NCBI GenBank assembly: GCA_965248915.1
Contig: OZ252216.1
Span: 62,001 to 126,000, forward strand
DNA: 64,000 nt
Direction: 5' to 3'
DNA from: CBDFLA01 sp965248915
GTDB lineage: Bacteria > Pseudomonadota > Alphaproteobacteria > M2410
The position numbers and the translations under genes are program-made. Shown in pieces: positions 50,861-60,892 of this stretch (position 1 is the first letter of the stretch; each line of letters opens with the position of its first letter). Under the pieces are notes generated by a model. The model searched no databases. It had not been told where the DNA came from and saw nothing but the letters and a program-made list of their open reading frames with translations.

Positions 50861-53698
50861 TTATTCGGCCGGCTCTGCCACGCGCCGGTGAGTTTTCACC
50901 GATTCCGCATATTCCTCTTGCCATTGAGAGCGATGGTTTGTTGGCGCCACCTGGACCGCCGTCACTTTGTATTCCGGGCACTCCGTTGCCCAGTCGCTGA
51001 GTTCGGTTGTGACCACATTCGCACCCGTATCCGGCATATGAAACGTTGTGTAAACGACGCCGGGCTGCATCCGGTCAGACACGACAGCCCGAAGGCTGGT
51101 CTCTCCTTTGCGGCTTTTGAGTGATACGAGCTCACCGTCGCGAATACCGCGCGCCTCCGCATCAAATGCATGGATTTCCAGCACGTCTTCTTCGTGCCAC
51201 CGAACATTCTCAGTTCGTCTGGTTTGCGCCCCAACATTGTACTGACTGAGGATGCGGCCCGTTGTGAGCAGAAGGGGAAACTTCCGACTGGTGCGTTCTT
51301 CGGTTGGCACAAACTCGGTCACAACGAAAGCACCCTTGCCACGAACAAACCCATCCACATGCATGATCCGGGTGCCATCAGGCGTGTCGTCATTACACGG
51401 CCATTGCACCGAACCTTTTTCATCCAGCAAGGCGAAAGTAACATTCGCGAAAGTTGGTGTGAGCTCTGCAATCTCCGCCAAAATATCCTCAGACGATGCG
51501 TATGTCATGTCATAGCCCATGGCTTGCGCCAGTGCCTGCGTGGCTTCCCACTCAGAAAAACCAGGAGCCGGCGGCATCACGGAGCGCACGCGGTTGATCC
51601 GGCGTTCCGCATTGATGAACGTGCCATCTTTTTCCAAGAAAGAAGTTCCCGGCAAAAACACATGAGCAAACCGTGCCGTCTCATTCAAAAAGAGATCCTG
51701 AACGATCACACACTCCATCGCCTCTAAGGCCGCCTCAACATGCTGTGTGTCAGGATCCGACTGCGCGATGTCTTCGCCCTGAATGTAGATCCCTTTAAAC
51801 GTACCGGCTGTCGCTTCATTGAGCATGTTGGGAATGCGGTATCCAGGCTCACCGTCGAGATCAACGCCCCAATTCGCTTCAAATATGCCGCGAACCGCAT
51901 CGTCCTGAACAGGTCGGTAACCAGCAAACTCGTGCGGGAAGGAGCCCATGTCGCAAGAGCCTTGAACATTGTTCTGCCCCCGCAAGGGGTTAACACCACA
52001 CCCTTCAAAACCGATATTGCCTGTGGCCATGGCGAGATTTGCCATCCCCATCACCATGGTCGAGCCTTGAGTATGCTCGGTCACGCCCAATCCATAATAG
52101 ATCGCCGCCCGACCTCCGGTGGCATAAAGGTGCGCGGCGGCGCGGATCTCTTCAGCACTGACACCGATGGCATCTGAGAGTGCCTCAGGAGAGTTTCGTG
52201 GATCGGAGGCGAAGGCCTCCCAAGTCGCGAAGGTCTCCAAGTCGCATCTCTCTTCAACGTAATCCTTTGCGACCAACCCTTCGCTGACCACCACATGCGC
52301 CATGGCATTGATCAGGGCCACATTACCGCCAGGCTTCAACGCGAGGTGATGATCGGCCTCAATATGAGGTGTTCGCACCAGATCGATCTTTCGAGGGTCA
52401 GCCACAATCAATCTTGCACCCTGCCGTAGTCGACGCTTCATTTGCGAGGCAAAAACCGGGTGCGCTTCCGTTGGATTGGCACCAATGACAATGATCACAT
52501 CCGCATACATCACGGAGTCAAAATCCTGCGTTCCGGCAGAAGTACCCAGCGTTGTCTTCAAGCCATAACCAGTGGGCGAATGACAGACCCGCGCGCACGT
52601 ATCCACATTGTTATTGTGAAACGCAGCGCGAATAAGCTTTTGAACCGCGTACACTTCTTCATTTGTACAGCGCGAAGAAGTGATGCCGCCGATGGATTTG
52701 CGTCCATAGGTTTCCTGCAACTTCTTCAGGCGCTCCGCCGCATAAGAAATCGCCTCATCGAGTGTCACCTCACGCCAAGGATCCGACGTGTTCTCGCGGA
52801 TCATCGGTTTGGTAATTCTATCTTTGTGGGTTGCATAGCCCCAGGCAAAGCGACCTTTGACACAAGAATGGCCATGATTTGCCTTACCATCCTTGTAAGG
52901 CACCATGCGCACGACCTCGTTGCCGCGCATTTCTGCCTTGAAGGAACAGCCAACGCCACAATAGGCACAAGTGGTCACAACACTGTGCTCGGGCAAACCT
53001 ATGTCGATCACAGATTTCTCCATGAGCGTCGCCGTGGGACAGGCTTGCACGCACGCACCGCAGGACACACACTCTGACTCGAAGAAATTGCCCAAGTCGC
53101 CAGCTGCAACGGCAGAAGCAAACCCGCGGCCTTCAATCGTGAGCGCTAACGTGCCTTGAACTTCGTCGCAAGCGCGCACACAGCGTGAGCACACGATGCA
53201 TTTGGAAGGGTCAAAGGTGAAGTATGGGTTGCTCTCGTCTTTGGGTTTGTCCAAATGGTTTTCGCCGTCCATTCCATATCGAACATCGCGCAAACCCACC
53301 TGGCCTGCCATGTCCTGCAATTCACAATCGCCATTGGCCGCACAAGTCAGACAGTCGAGCGGATGGTCTGAGATATAGAGCTCCATGACCCCGCGACGAA
53401 GGCGCGCAAGGCGGTCCGTCTGGGTCGTGACAACCATCCCTTCATCAACAGGCGTCGTGCACGAAGACGGCGTTCCCTTCCGCCCGTCTATTTCAACCAG
53501 ACACATGCGGCAGGACCCAAAGGACTTGACCATGTCAGTGGCACACAGTTTCGGAATATTGATGTCTGCGGTTGCCGCAGCGCGCATGATCGAGGTGCCA
53601 GAGGGAACCATCACACGCGCCCCATCGATGGTGAGCGACACCGTCTCTGATCCAGACGGTTCCGGCGTCCCAAAGTCTTTTTCTTTTAAGACCGTCAC
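50861..53698 (-). CDS. fdsA: NAD-dependent formate dehydrogenase catalytic subunit FdsA
   Basis: A 945-residue molybdopterin enzyme oxidising formate to CO2. Order: [2Fe-2S] domain (C-x11-C-x2-C, C-R-M-C near 65), the Nqo3/His-Cys region (H-P-L-D-C-L-T-C), two [4Fe-4S] clusters (C-I-V-C-S-R-C-V-R-A-C near 170; C-V-S-C-G-A-C-V-Q-A-C near 215), the Mo-domain [4Fe-4S] cluster (C-A-Y-C-G-V-G-C), active-site loop R-V-C-H-S-P-T near 380 with a Cys as metal ligand, and the molybdopterin dinucleotide C-terminal domain. Length is typical. It follows fdsB by 12 bases. Its NAD-reducing partner is damaged here, so it may use another electron acceptor or be a dying gene. Confidence 0.95.
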   Translation of the reverse strand: MTVLKEKDFGTPEPSGSETVSLTIDGARVMVPSGTSIMRAAATADINIPKLCATDMVKSFGSCRMCLVEIDGRKGTPSSCTTPVDEGMVVTTQTDRLARLRRGVMELYISDHPLDCLTCAANGDCELQDMAGQVGLRDVRYGMDGENHLDKPKDESNPYFTFDPSKCIVCSRCVRACDEVQGTLALTIEGRGFASAVAAGDLGNFFESECVSCGACVQACPTATLMEKSVIDIGLPEHSVVTTCAYCGVGCSFKAEMRGNEVVRMVPYKDGKANHGHSCVKGRFAWGYATHKDRITKPMIRENTSDPWREVTLDEAISYAAERLKKLQETYGRKSIGGITSSRCTNEEVYAVQKLIRAAFHNNNVDTCARVCHSPTGYGLKTTLGTSAGTQDFDSVMYADVIIVIGANPTEAHPVFASQMKRRLRQGARLIVADPRKIDLVRTPHIEADHHLALKPGGNVALINAMAHVVVSEGLVAKDYVEERCDLETFATWEAFASDPRNSPEALSDAIGVSAEEIRAAAHLYATGGRAAIYYGLGVTEHTQGSTMVMGMANLAMATGNIGFEGCGVNPLRGQNNVQGSCDMGSFPHEFAGYRPVQDDAVRGIFEANWGVDLDGEPGYRIPNMLNEATAGTFKGIYIQGEDIAQSDPDTQHVEAALEAMECVIVQDLFLNETARFAHVFLPGTSFLEKDGTFINAERRINRVRSVMPPAPGFSEWEATQALAQAMGYDMTYASSEDILAEIAELTPTFANVTFALLDEKGSVQWPCNDDTPDGTRIMHVDGFVRGKGAFVVTEFVPTEERTSRKFPLLLTTGRILSQYNVGAQTRRTENVRWHEEDVLEIHAFDAEARGIRDGELVSLKSRKGETSLRAVVSDRMQPGVVYTTFHMPDTGANVVTTELSDWATECPEYKVTAVQVAPTNHRSQWQEEYAESVKTHRRVAEPAE

Positions 53699-53710
53699 AC
53701 CAACTCTCCT

Positions 53711-54274
53711 CTACTCTGCCGCTGACTGCGAGGCACGACCCGCCGGAAGTCCAAAATCTTCCGGAAAGAAATTCAAAGCACTGCGCACGGGAAGGGGTGT
53801 CAGCCCACCCATGGCGCACAACGAGCCGTCTTCCATGGTTTCACAAAGGTCTACCAACAGGTCTAGATTCTGCTCTTTTTCCTCGCCCCTGGCAATCCGA
53901 TCAATCACTTCAACGCCTCGAACCGACCCAATTCGGCACGGCGCACACTTCCCACACGATTCAATCGCGCAAAATTCCATCGCAAAGCGAGCTTGCGCCA
54001 CCATGTCGACACTATCGTCGAAAACCACAATGCCCCCATGGCCAAGCAAACCACCAGCACTTGCAATTGCCTCATAGTCGAGTGGAAGGTCCAAAAGAGA
54101 GGTGGGAAGATAGGCACCAAGAGGCCCGCCTATTTGCACAGCCTTAATTGCTCTGCCGGATGCAGTCCCACCGCCATATCCTTCGACCAGATCTCGCAAA
54201 GAAATCCCAAAAGGGACTTCGACCAATCCACCGCGTTTGACATTGCCACCAAGTTGCACCGGCAAAGTTCCCAA
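53711..54274 (-). pseudogene. fdsB: 5'-truncated fdsB (NuoF-like) subunit
   Basis: About 187 residues align only to the C-terminal third of FdsB (L-G-G-N-V-K-R-G-G-L-V-E, G-G-P-L-G-A-Y-L-P, E-S-C-G-K-C-A-P-C-R-I-G, D-G-S-L-C-A-M-G-G). The frame begins at a TTG (54274) and an in-frame TAA lies four codons upstream. The thioredoxin-like and FMN/NAD-binding parts, normally about 330 residues, are absent, and fdsG is missing from the window. A 4Fe-4S site remains, but NADH binding does not. The cut is near 54275-54290. Confidence 0.8.
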
Positions 54275-54355
54275 TGACCGCTTTTAGCTACCAATCAGGA
54301 GGGCAGGATTTTGCATAGTCCCTGGTCGCGATGGGTGCCGTGCGAAAGGTGTAAG

Positions 54356-55441
54356 TCAAAGCGTCACGTGGCCTGGAAATACGAAATGGCCATGCTGAGA
54401 TAGGGTTGCTGAAACTTGTGATCCCTTTGGCGGAAGTTGGTTCGTTGCGACATAACCAATCACTGGGGACGGTATCAGGTTTGATCTGAGAAAAACCAGA
54501 CCTCTTTCTCCTAAGTGCCTGGACTTTTCCACGGTGAAATTTGTCTTGCCACTGGTGTCATGGCCAACAATCAGCGAATGGGGTCGAAATGCCAATGTAG
54601 CGAGGTCCCCCTCTTTCATTTCCTTGGCGTCGACAGAGCCCAATGGACTACTGAGCGTGCCGTTTTCAATTACGCCGTGAAAGATGTTCAATTCGGAGAA
54701 AAAGGCAGCCGCGCCAAGATCAACAGGGTTGTCGTAGAGATCTGCAGGGGATCCGATCTGAACAATGCGACCGTCGCGCATAAGTGCGATACGGTCCGCC
54801 ATGCGAAGCGCCTCTTCGGGGTCATGAGTGACTTGCACGGTGGCTGTGCCTTCCGCTCTGAGGATTGCCAGCGTCTGATCACGTACATGATCTTTCAGCC
54901 GCTGATCAAGACCTGAGAAGGGTTCATCTAACAACATGAGTTGAGGCTTCGGCGCCAAAGCCCGCGCAACAGCAAGGCGTTGTTGTTCTCCGCCAGAAAG
55001 CGCTGCAGGATAGCGCCCGCTCTTAGTCTCTAGGCCCACCAAAGTCAATACTTCTTCGGCGCGTTTTCGAGCGACGTCTTGGTCTAGACGGTGCAGTCCA
55101 AAGTTGACGTTCTCGAGTACTGTAAAATGCGGAAACAGCGCGAAGTCTTGAAAGACGAGCCCTGTGTGGCGTTGTTCAACTGGTACTGAATACTGGGCAG
55201 ACGAGACTTCCTCCCCACCAATTGAAATGTTTCCCGCAGAGGGGCGCTCCAATCCGGCAATCAGCCTGAGAACTGTTGATTTTCCACATCCCGATGGACC
55301 AAGAAGAAAGAGCAACTCTCCAGGTTCTACCGTCAGATTGATGTCTTGAACTGAAAGAACTTGTCCGTAGGCATGGCTGACATTCCCAATTTGGAGAATT
55401 GGGTCGGAGTTTGATTTGGAGTCGACAAGTGTTTCGCTCAT
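54356..55441 (-). CDS. fbpC: Iron(III) ABC transporter ATP-binding protein FbpC
   Basis: A 361-residue ATPase with Walker A G-P-S-G-C-G-K-S-T near 50, Q-loop F-Q-D-F-A-L-F-P-H, signature A-L-S-G-G-E-Q-Q-R near 150, Walker B L-M-L-L-D-E-P-F-S-G-L-D and H-loop V-T-H-D. The C-terminal TOBE-like domain (S-L-I-V-G, T-L-A-F-R-P) fits FbpC. It powers uptake of ferric iron. It is divergent from fbpA with 169 bases between; the permease lies further on, on the same strand as fbpC. Confidence 0.9.
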   Translation of the reverse strand: MSETLVDSKSNSDPILQIGNVSHAYGQVLSVQDINLTVEPGELLFLLGPSGCGKSTVLRLIAGLERPSAGNISIGGEEVSSAQYSVPVEQRHTGLVFQDFALFPHFTVLENVNFGLHRLDQDVARKRAEEVLTLVGLETKSGRYPAALSGGEQQRLAVARALAPKPQLMLLDEPFSGLDQRLKDHVRDQTLAILRAEGTATVQVTHDPEEALRMADRIALMRDGRIVQIGSPADLYDNPVDLGAAAFFSELNIFHGVIENGTLSSPLGSVDAKEMKEGDLATLAFRPHSLIVGHDTSGKTNFTVEKSRHLGERGLVFLRSNLIPSPVIGYVATNQLPPKGSQVSATLSQHGHFVFPGHVTL

Positions 55442-55547
55442 GTCTTTTTGCGTCTACCTTTCGGTTACGGGACTCGCTTCCTCGGCCCCTCTATAGGATC
55501 CAGGTCCAAGGTGTCTCAACAAATTTCGAGGAGCGATCCATATTCAC

Positions 55548-55566
55548 TTGATAACGATTCTCTGTA
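55548..55566. promoter_or_regulatory. Weak Fur-like box between fbpC and fbpA
   Basis: TTGATAACGATTCTCTGTA keeps GATAAnGAT, the left half of a Fur-type box, in the divergent promoter region. The match to the right half is poor. Iron control of the locus is plausible for the family, not proven here. Confidence 0.25.
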
Positions 55567-55610
55567 AGATACATAATTGGCGTGTTTTCTGCGAAGGACA
55601 ATAGAGGAAA

Positions 55611-56756
55611 ATGGGAATGAAAAAGATATTAGTCGGTGTTGCATGTGGCGCGCTCATTTTGGTCGCAATATTTCTGTTTCGTCCTTCGTCTGATCCAAGT
55701 CTGACGTTAGGGGAGAGTGTGACGACAGAGGATGTGGCTGAAGTGGCCGCGGTGGCTGAGGTTGAGACGGAGACCCAGGTGGTGCCACCAAGTGAAGAGC
55801 CGGTCCTAAACATCTATTCCTCACGTCACTACGATACGGATGAGCGCCTCTACACGGGTTTTACCGATGCCACAGGGATTGAGGTGCGCAGAATTGAAGA
55901 CAAAGCAGATGCGCTCATGGCGAGAATGGAAGCGGAAGGCGCAAACAGTCCTGCAGATGTTTATCTGACCACCGACGCCGGACGTCTTTGGGCCGCCGAG
56001 CAAAGAGGATTATTGCGGCCGGCGCAATCAGATACTTTGGAGTCGCTGATCCCAGCGCACCTGCGTCACCCGGAGGACTTGTGGTTCGGATTTTCCAAAC
56101 GCGCTCGCGTGATTTTTTACGACAAGGCGCGCGTCAATCCGGACGACATTGCGAGTTACTTGGATTTGGCAGACGAGGGATTTAAGGGGCTCGTTTGCAC
56201 GCGGTCCTCAAGCAACATCTATATGTTGTCACTGATGTCCGCGATGATTGAAAACCACGGCAACGACGTCGCCGCAGTTTGGGCGCAAGGAATGTATGAC
56301 AATCGCGCGCGCGACCCAGAAGGTGGCGATACAGATCAGCTGAGGGGAATTGTATCCGGTCAATGTGCCATCGCGGTAGCAAACACCTATTATTTTGCCC
56401 GCGCATTGCGCAAAGACGTTTCTGGTCTCAGTGGTGAAGAGAACATTTCAAAAATTGGTGTTGTCTTTCCTGACCAAGACGGCAACGGCGCACATGTCAA
56501 CATCTCTGGCGGCGGCGTTGCGGTAAATGCGCCTCATCCAGACAATGCCGTGAAATTCCTGGAGTATCTCGCCAGCGCCAAAGCGCAATCCTACTTTGCT
56601 GAAGGCAATGACGAATACCCTGTGGTAGAAGGCGTTGCGCCACCCTCGAGCGTGACCGATTTAGGGGCGTTCAAAGAGGATACGATCAATCTGTCGGTCT
56701 TCGGCCTCAACCAAGCTGACGCGCAAGCTATTTACGATGCCATTGGGTACAAGTGA
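55611..56756 (+). CDS. fbpA: Iron(III) ABC transporter periplasmic binding protein FbpA
   Basis: A 381-residue protein with a signal peptide or membrane anchor (K-I-L-V-G-V-A-C-G-A-L-I-L-V-A-I-F-L-F), an Ala/Glu/Val-rich linker of about 45 residues, then the binding fold (L-N-I-Y-S-S-R-H-Y-D-T-D, F-T-D-A-T-G-I-E-V). Binding-site Tyr residues appear in A-N-T-Y-Y-F-A-R. The linker may make it membrane-tethered. It delivers Fe3+ to FbpB/FbpC. It lies between fbpC and fbpB and faces the other way. Confidence 0.9.
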   Translation: MGMKKILVGVACGALILVAIFLFRPSSDPSLTLGESVTTEDVAEVAAVAEVETETQVVPPSEEPVLNIYSSRHYDTDERLYTGFTDATGIEVRRIEDKADALMARMEAEGANSPADVYLTTDAGRLWAAEQRGLLRPAQSDTLESLIPAHLRHPEDLWFGFSKRARVIFYDKARVNPDDIASYLDLADEGFKGLVCTRSSSNIYMLSLMSAMIENHGNDVAAVWAQGMYDNRARDPEGGDTDQLRGIVSGQCAIAVANTYYFARALRKDVSGLSGEENISKIGVVFPDQDGNGAHVNISGGGVAVNAPHPDNAVKFLEYLASAKAQSYFAEGNDEYPVVEGVAPPSSVTDLGAFKEDTINLSVFGLNQADAQAIYDAIGYK

Positions 56757-56763
56757 GACAAAA

Positions 56764-58458
56764 CTAGGTGGAGTTTGCACGTCTGCCGATGGTTCTTGAA
56801 AGCAGAATGACAGGAATAAGCCCGACGGCAACGATAACCAACGAAGCCGTTGAAGCTTCTGTCAGGCGTTCATCTGATGCGAGCCGGTAGGCTTGAATAG
56901 CCAGCGTATCAAAGTTGAACGGTCGCATGATCAGTGTGGCCGGCAACTCCTTCATGACTTCCACAAAGACTAACAAGCCCGCCGTCAGCAAACTGTTTCG
57001 CATCAAGGGCGTATGAATACGAAAGAGAATGCTGCTGGTCTTGCGTCCGAGGGAGTGACCGGCTGCATCAATGGAGGGAGAAATTCTTCCCATGCCCGCT
57101 TCAACGGTTTGAAGAGAAATCGCCATGTAACGGACAAGGTAGGCGTAAACAAGCGCCGCAACACTTCCGGTGAGAAGGAGGCCTGTTGAAACATTGAACG
57201 TGTCACGCATCCAGCTATCAATGATGTTGTCTAAATTGGCAAGCGGAATGAGGATGCCGACGGCGATAATAGAACCCGGAATGGCATAGCCCAGCCCGGC
57301 AAGCCACAAAGCGCCTTTGGTAGCCCGGCTCGGTCTTAATCGAACGCCGTAGCACATAACAAGAGCTATCATGACCGCGAGAATGGCGGTCGTGGCCGCG
57401 AGTGACACACTATTAATGGTAAGCGAGATGTAACGGGCACCGAACAATGCGTGGCCATCGCGAATAGCCATCTCAATAAGAAGCCCGGTCGGAAGCAGGA
57501 AACCAAAGAGTAAGGGTGTTCCACAAAACAGGAGTGCCAGAACTTGGCGGGCTGGAGAAAGAGAATAGCGAATGGGCGGTCGGTGGCTTTCTCTTCCGGT
57601 CGTTATCGCTCCTCGACGACTGAGTTTTTCCAGAACCAGGAGGAGGATGACGAAAGTAAGAAGCCCAGTTGCCAGTTGTGCGGCAAGAGTTCGGTCACCT
57701 AAGGAAAGCCAGGCCTTATAGATTCCGGTGGTAAAGGTTTCGACACCAAAGTGGGCAACCGCCCCGAAATCGGCCAGCGTCTCCATGAGAGCAAGAGCAA
57801 TACCAGCAGCAATTGCAGGCCTTGCAAGCGGAAGGGCAATCCGAACAAAGCTGCGCAAGGGTGTAGCGCCTAATATTTGTCCCGCCTCCGTGGCACGCCT
57901 TGATCCTTCGAGAAAAGCCGTGCGAGCAAGCAAATAGACATAAGGGTAAAACACCATCGAGAAGATGAAGATGGCGCCTGGAAGGGATCTTATATTCGGG
58001 AACCAATAGTCTCGCGGTCCCCAGTTGCCGAGCGCCCGAAGTGAAGTCTGGACCGGTCCTGCGTATTGGAGAAAGTCTGTATAGGAGTAGGCGATGACAT
58101 AAGCCGGAATAGCGAGCGGCAGAACAAGAGCCCAATCAAAGATCCGTCTGCCGGCAAAGTCGCACATAGAAACCAGCCATGCCGTCCCGACCCCAATCAC
58201 GCTAACGCCGACCGTAACACCCAGAAACAAGATCAGAGTGTTGAGGACATACCGCGGTAACACCACATCGCGGAAGAAGTCTCCTTGCGTGTGAGTTGGT
58301 TGGAAGATGGACGCGACAATACCAAAGACAGGCATCATCAAGAGGAGAGCAAAGAGGATGGAGACAATCACATACCAAGAGGGGCGGCGCGCAAGTCGGC
58401 TTTGCAAAGCTTCAAAAATCGAAGGCGGTTTATTTGGATTAGAGGAAATTATAGTCAC
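56764..58458 (-). CDS. fbpB: Iron(III) ABC transporter permease FbpB
   Basis: A 564-residue polytopic protein with two permease halves of about six helices each, typical of fused FbpB. Each half has the EAA-type loop (G-S-R-R-A-T-E-A-G-Q-I-L-G-A-T near 195, and D-A-A-G-H-S-L-G-R-K near 475). It is convergent with fbpA (8-base gap), an unusual split of the operon over both strands. It moves Fe3+ across the inner membrane. Confidence 0.9.
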   Translation of the reverse strand: MTIISSNPNKPPSIFEALQSRLARRPSWYVIVSILFALLLMMPVFGIVASIFQPTHTQGDFFRDVVLPRYVLNTLILFLGVTVGVSVIGVGTAWLVSMCDFAGRRIFDWALVLPLAIPAYVIAYSYTDFLQYAGPVQTSLRALGNWGPRDYWFPNIRSLPGAIFIFSMVFYPYVYLLARTAFLEGSRRATEAGQILGATPLRSFVRIALPLARPAIAAGIALALMETLADFGAVAHFGVETFTTGIYKAWLSLGDRTLAAQLATGLLTFVILLLVLEKLSRRGAITTGRESHRPPIRYSLSPARQVLALLFCGTPLLFGFLLPTGLLIEMAIRDGHALFGARYISLTINSVSLAATTAILAVMIALVMCYGVRLRPSRATKGALWLAGLGYAIPGSIIAVGILIPLANLDNIIDSWMRDTFNVSTGLLLTGSVAALVYAYLVRYMAISLQTVEAGMGRISPSIDAAGHSLGRKTSSILFRIHTPLMRNSLLTAGLLVFVEVMKELPATLIMRPFNFDTLAIQAYRLASDERLTEASTASLVIVAVGLIPVILLSRTIGRRANST

Positions 58459-58569
58459 ACCTTGATGATCTCATCCGGGTTAGAAAGAGCGCTCGGCTCC
58501 GATCTTCATACGCATTGTTTCAGAACATTGCCAGAGTTGAAATACCGCTCCCTCCGTAGAATCTGAACG

Positions 58570-60237
58570 TCACGACAAGCGTTGTGACTGTTCCAGTACT
58601 TCGATCATGTCTTCTGAGAGCATCTCACCCTGCTTCTTCTTGCGAATAACGTCGCGCGCCTTGTTGTATTCCGGCGCATGCCAAAAGACCAAACACCCGT
58701 TACACCCTTTCCCACAGCATCCCTCGACGCCGAACCGGGGCGATTTGAGTGACTTCTCTTTGCTGTCGGTTTGGATAGTGTCTCTAAGAGAATCGCGACG
58801 TTCCAGATATCTCGATTCCTGACCTTTACCCATTTCAAGTTGATGGACGGTCTTGTCAAACTTTAGCCGCTCTCTTTGGGTTGCAGTGATCGGCTTTTCT
58901 TTTCGTACAATGGTCATTGCCGGAAAGTTCGTCTTCAAGTCTTCAACGTTCTCATGCTCAAAGAGATCAAAGGAGATGCGAATGACTGTAAGTGGCGCGG
59001 CGTTCACAACCTGCGTCACGGCGCCTGTCTCGGCATTCTCAAATTCATAGAGACGCAACAAAACCGGATCTTGATCGCCCGGCGGAATGAACTCCAAAAC
59101 ATCGCCGGCGACCATCTTGTTCTTCACGCGCATCAAAAACGCATCTTCAGCGACGTCTGTGACGATACCGCCAAACTCAAAGGCCGAGAACGATTCCGTA
59201 TTGTCATAACTGTGTGAGTGATTGGTAAGACGCCCCTCGTGAAAGGCAAGTGTGTAGCCGCGATTGGGAACGGTTTCCAATTCAGCCATGAACGGCGCAG
59301 GTGACCAGTTGTCTGGGTCGCAGTAGTAACTGTCAATAGCCTGCCGATAGGCCCGCGTCACAACCGCGACATAATAGAGGCTCTTGTTGCGTCCTTCGAC
59401 TTTTAGAGAATCAATCCCGATGCTCAAATAGTCATCAAGTTTGGGCATCAGGCACAAGTCACGGGAGTTCAAAATATAGGCGCCGCGGTCATCTTCTTCT
59501 AACTGCATCATCTCACCCGGCCGATATCCCTCTTCCAGGAAGAACTCGAACATCTCCCGGTTTTCTTCCGTGATTTCTATTTCATTCACGGTGCCGTCCT
59601 TCAGGCGAACGTGCAGCTTGTAATTCCAACGACAGCTGTTTGCGCAATTTCCTTGGTTGGCACCGCGCTCAGCCATGAAGTTTGAGAGCAAACACCGCCC
59701 CGAATAGGTCATGCACATGGCACCGTGGACGAAAGTTTCAAGTTTAATGTCCGGGCACTTCTCGCGAATTTCTTTGAGTTCTGCGTAAGATACTTCACGA
59801 CCGAGGACACAAAGGCTCGCGCCCGCGTCCTTCCAAAAATTGACAGACAGCCATGAACAAATGTTCGCTTGCGTGGATATATGAAGTTCGAGTTCCGGAG
59901 CGGTTTCTTTCACAAACTGAAAGACACCAGGGTCCGCAATAATGAGACCGTCCGGTTTAACCCGTTTCACTGTTTCCAAGTATTCAGGGAGTTTGGAAAT
60001 ATCCTTATTGTGCGTAAAGAGGTTGAGTGTGAGATAAACGCGCTTGCCATGCGCGTGCGCAAACTCGATGCCCTCTACAACGTCTGCCAATGTAAAGTCC
60101 GATTTTGTGCGCAGAGACATATCCGGTGTGCCCATGTAGATGGCGTCGGCACCATACATAACCGCGACCTTAAGCTTCTCGAGCGAACCCGCAGGCATCA
60201 AGAGTTCAGATCGACGTAGTGACGCTTCACTTTTCAT
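58570..60237 (-). CDS. U32 peptidase-family protein (TrhP/RlhA group)
   Basis: A 555-residue protein with the family signature E-T-F-V-H-G-A-M-C-M-T-Y-S-G-R-C and N-C-A-N-S-C-R-W, which binds a metal or cluster in related proteins. Conserved N-terminal part L-L-M-P-A-G-S-L-E-K. The C-terminal stretch C-C-G-K-G-C-N-G-C is probably a metal site. Members of this family hydroxylate tRNA U34 (TrhP) or 23S rRNA (RlhA); peptidase activity is doubtful. The exact substrate is not decidable from this sequence. Confidence 0.88.
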   Translation of the reverse strand: MKSEASLRRSELLMPAGSLEKLKVAVMYGADAIYMGTPDMSLRTKSDFTLADVVEGIEFAHAHGKRVYLTLNLFTHNKDISKLPEYLETVKRVKPDGLIIADPGVFQFVKETAPELELHISTQANICSWLSVNFWKDAGASLCVLGREVSYAELKEIREKCPDIKLETFVHGAMCMTYSGRCLLSNFMAERGANQGNCANSCRWNYKLHVRLKDGTVNEIEITEENREMFEFFLEEGYRPGEMMQLEEDDRGAYILNSRDLCLMPKLDDYLSIGIDSLKVEGRNKSLYYVAVVTRAYRQAIDSYYCDPDNWSPAPFMAELETVPNRGYTLAFHEGRLTNHSHSYDNTESFSAFEFGGIVTDVAEDAFLMRVKNKMVAGDVLEFIPPGDQDPVLLRLYEFENAETGAVTQVVNAAPLTVIRISFDLFEHENVEDLKTNFPAMTIVRKEKPITATQRERLKFDKTVHQLEMGKGQESRYLERRDSLRDTIQTDSKEKSLKSPRFGVEGCCGKGCNGCLVFWHAPEYNKARDVIRKKKQGEMLSEDMIEVLEQSQRLS

Positions 60238-60384
60238 TGTTAGTTCAACTCTTCAATAAACAAATACTGGTGTGGTCAGGGCAGAAGGAATGAGGCCAAT
60301 ACCTTCAGACTACGCCTTTGTCGATCATAAAGTTGTGAGAGTGCGAATGATATAGAAAATGCGAATGAAGTGGAACATGATCAC

Positions 60385-60870
60385 TTATTGGAAAGCCTCA
60401 GGTTTTAGCCAAATCTGTTTCTGACAAATGAATATGACGCAACCGCGAACTTGGAGGCGATCACTGGATATCAGTTCGAGGGTGGCGCGGTAGGTCCGAC
60501 CATCCTCCGGGTTGTAGATCGTTCCTCCTTTGTAGATGCCGCCAGGTGCCTTTTGAAAGTCACTCAGGATTGAAGTTCCAATGACTGTGCGAGATCTGAG
60601 CGACTTTACTGGGTTCTTTTGGTCGAGCATTGGGTCGCCATGTTCGTCAAAGGCATCCCACAGCCAAGTGATCTGCCCACAGAGAGAGTTTGGATTTGTT
60701 GCACAGGCTTTGATTTCGACCCTTGAGCCATAGCCTTCTGTAACCCAGGTTCCTGCAATCGTGCCTTCATCATATTGGATATCCGCTGAAGCCAAGAGCG
60801 AGGGTAAAATGGCAATGACGCATAAGCACAAAAGGAACAATGTACTTCGAAGGAAATTGAGATGATGCAT
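60385..60870 (-). CDS. DUF2147 family exported protein
   Basis: A 161-residue protein with a signal peptide (L-F-L-L-C-L-C-V-I-A-I-L-P-S-L-L-A-S-A) followed by G-T-W-V-T-E-G, V-E-I-K-A-C, L-C-G-Q-I-T-W-L, and near the end Y-R-A-T-L-E-L-I, L-Q-V-R-G-C-V. This is the DUF2147 pattern, an envelope protein of unknown role (lipocalin-like fold). Confidence 0.85.
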   Translation of the reverse strand: MHHLNFLRSTLFLLCLCVIAILPSLLASADIQYDEGTIAGTWVTEGYGSRVEIKACATNPNSLCGQITWLWDAFDEHGDPMLDQKNPVKSLRSRTVIGTSILSDFQKAPGGIYKGGTIYNPEDGRTYRATLELISSDRLQVRGCVIFICQKQIWLKPEAFQ

Positions 60871-60892
60871 AGGAGAGCCTCCGTTGGCTTAT

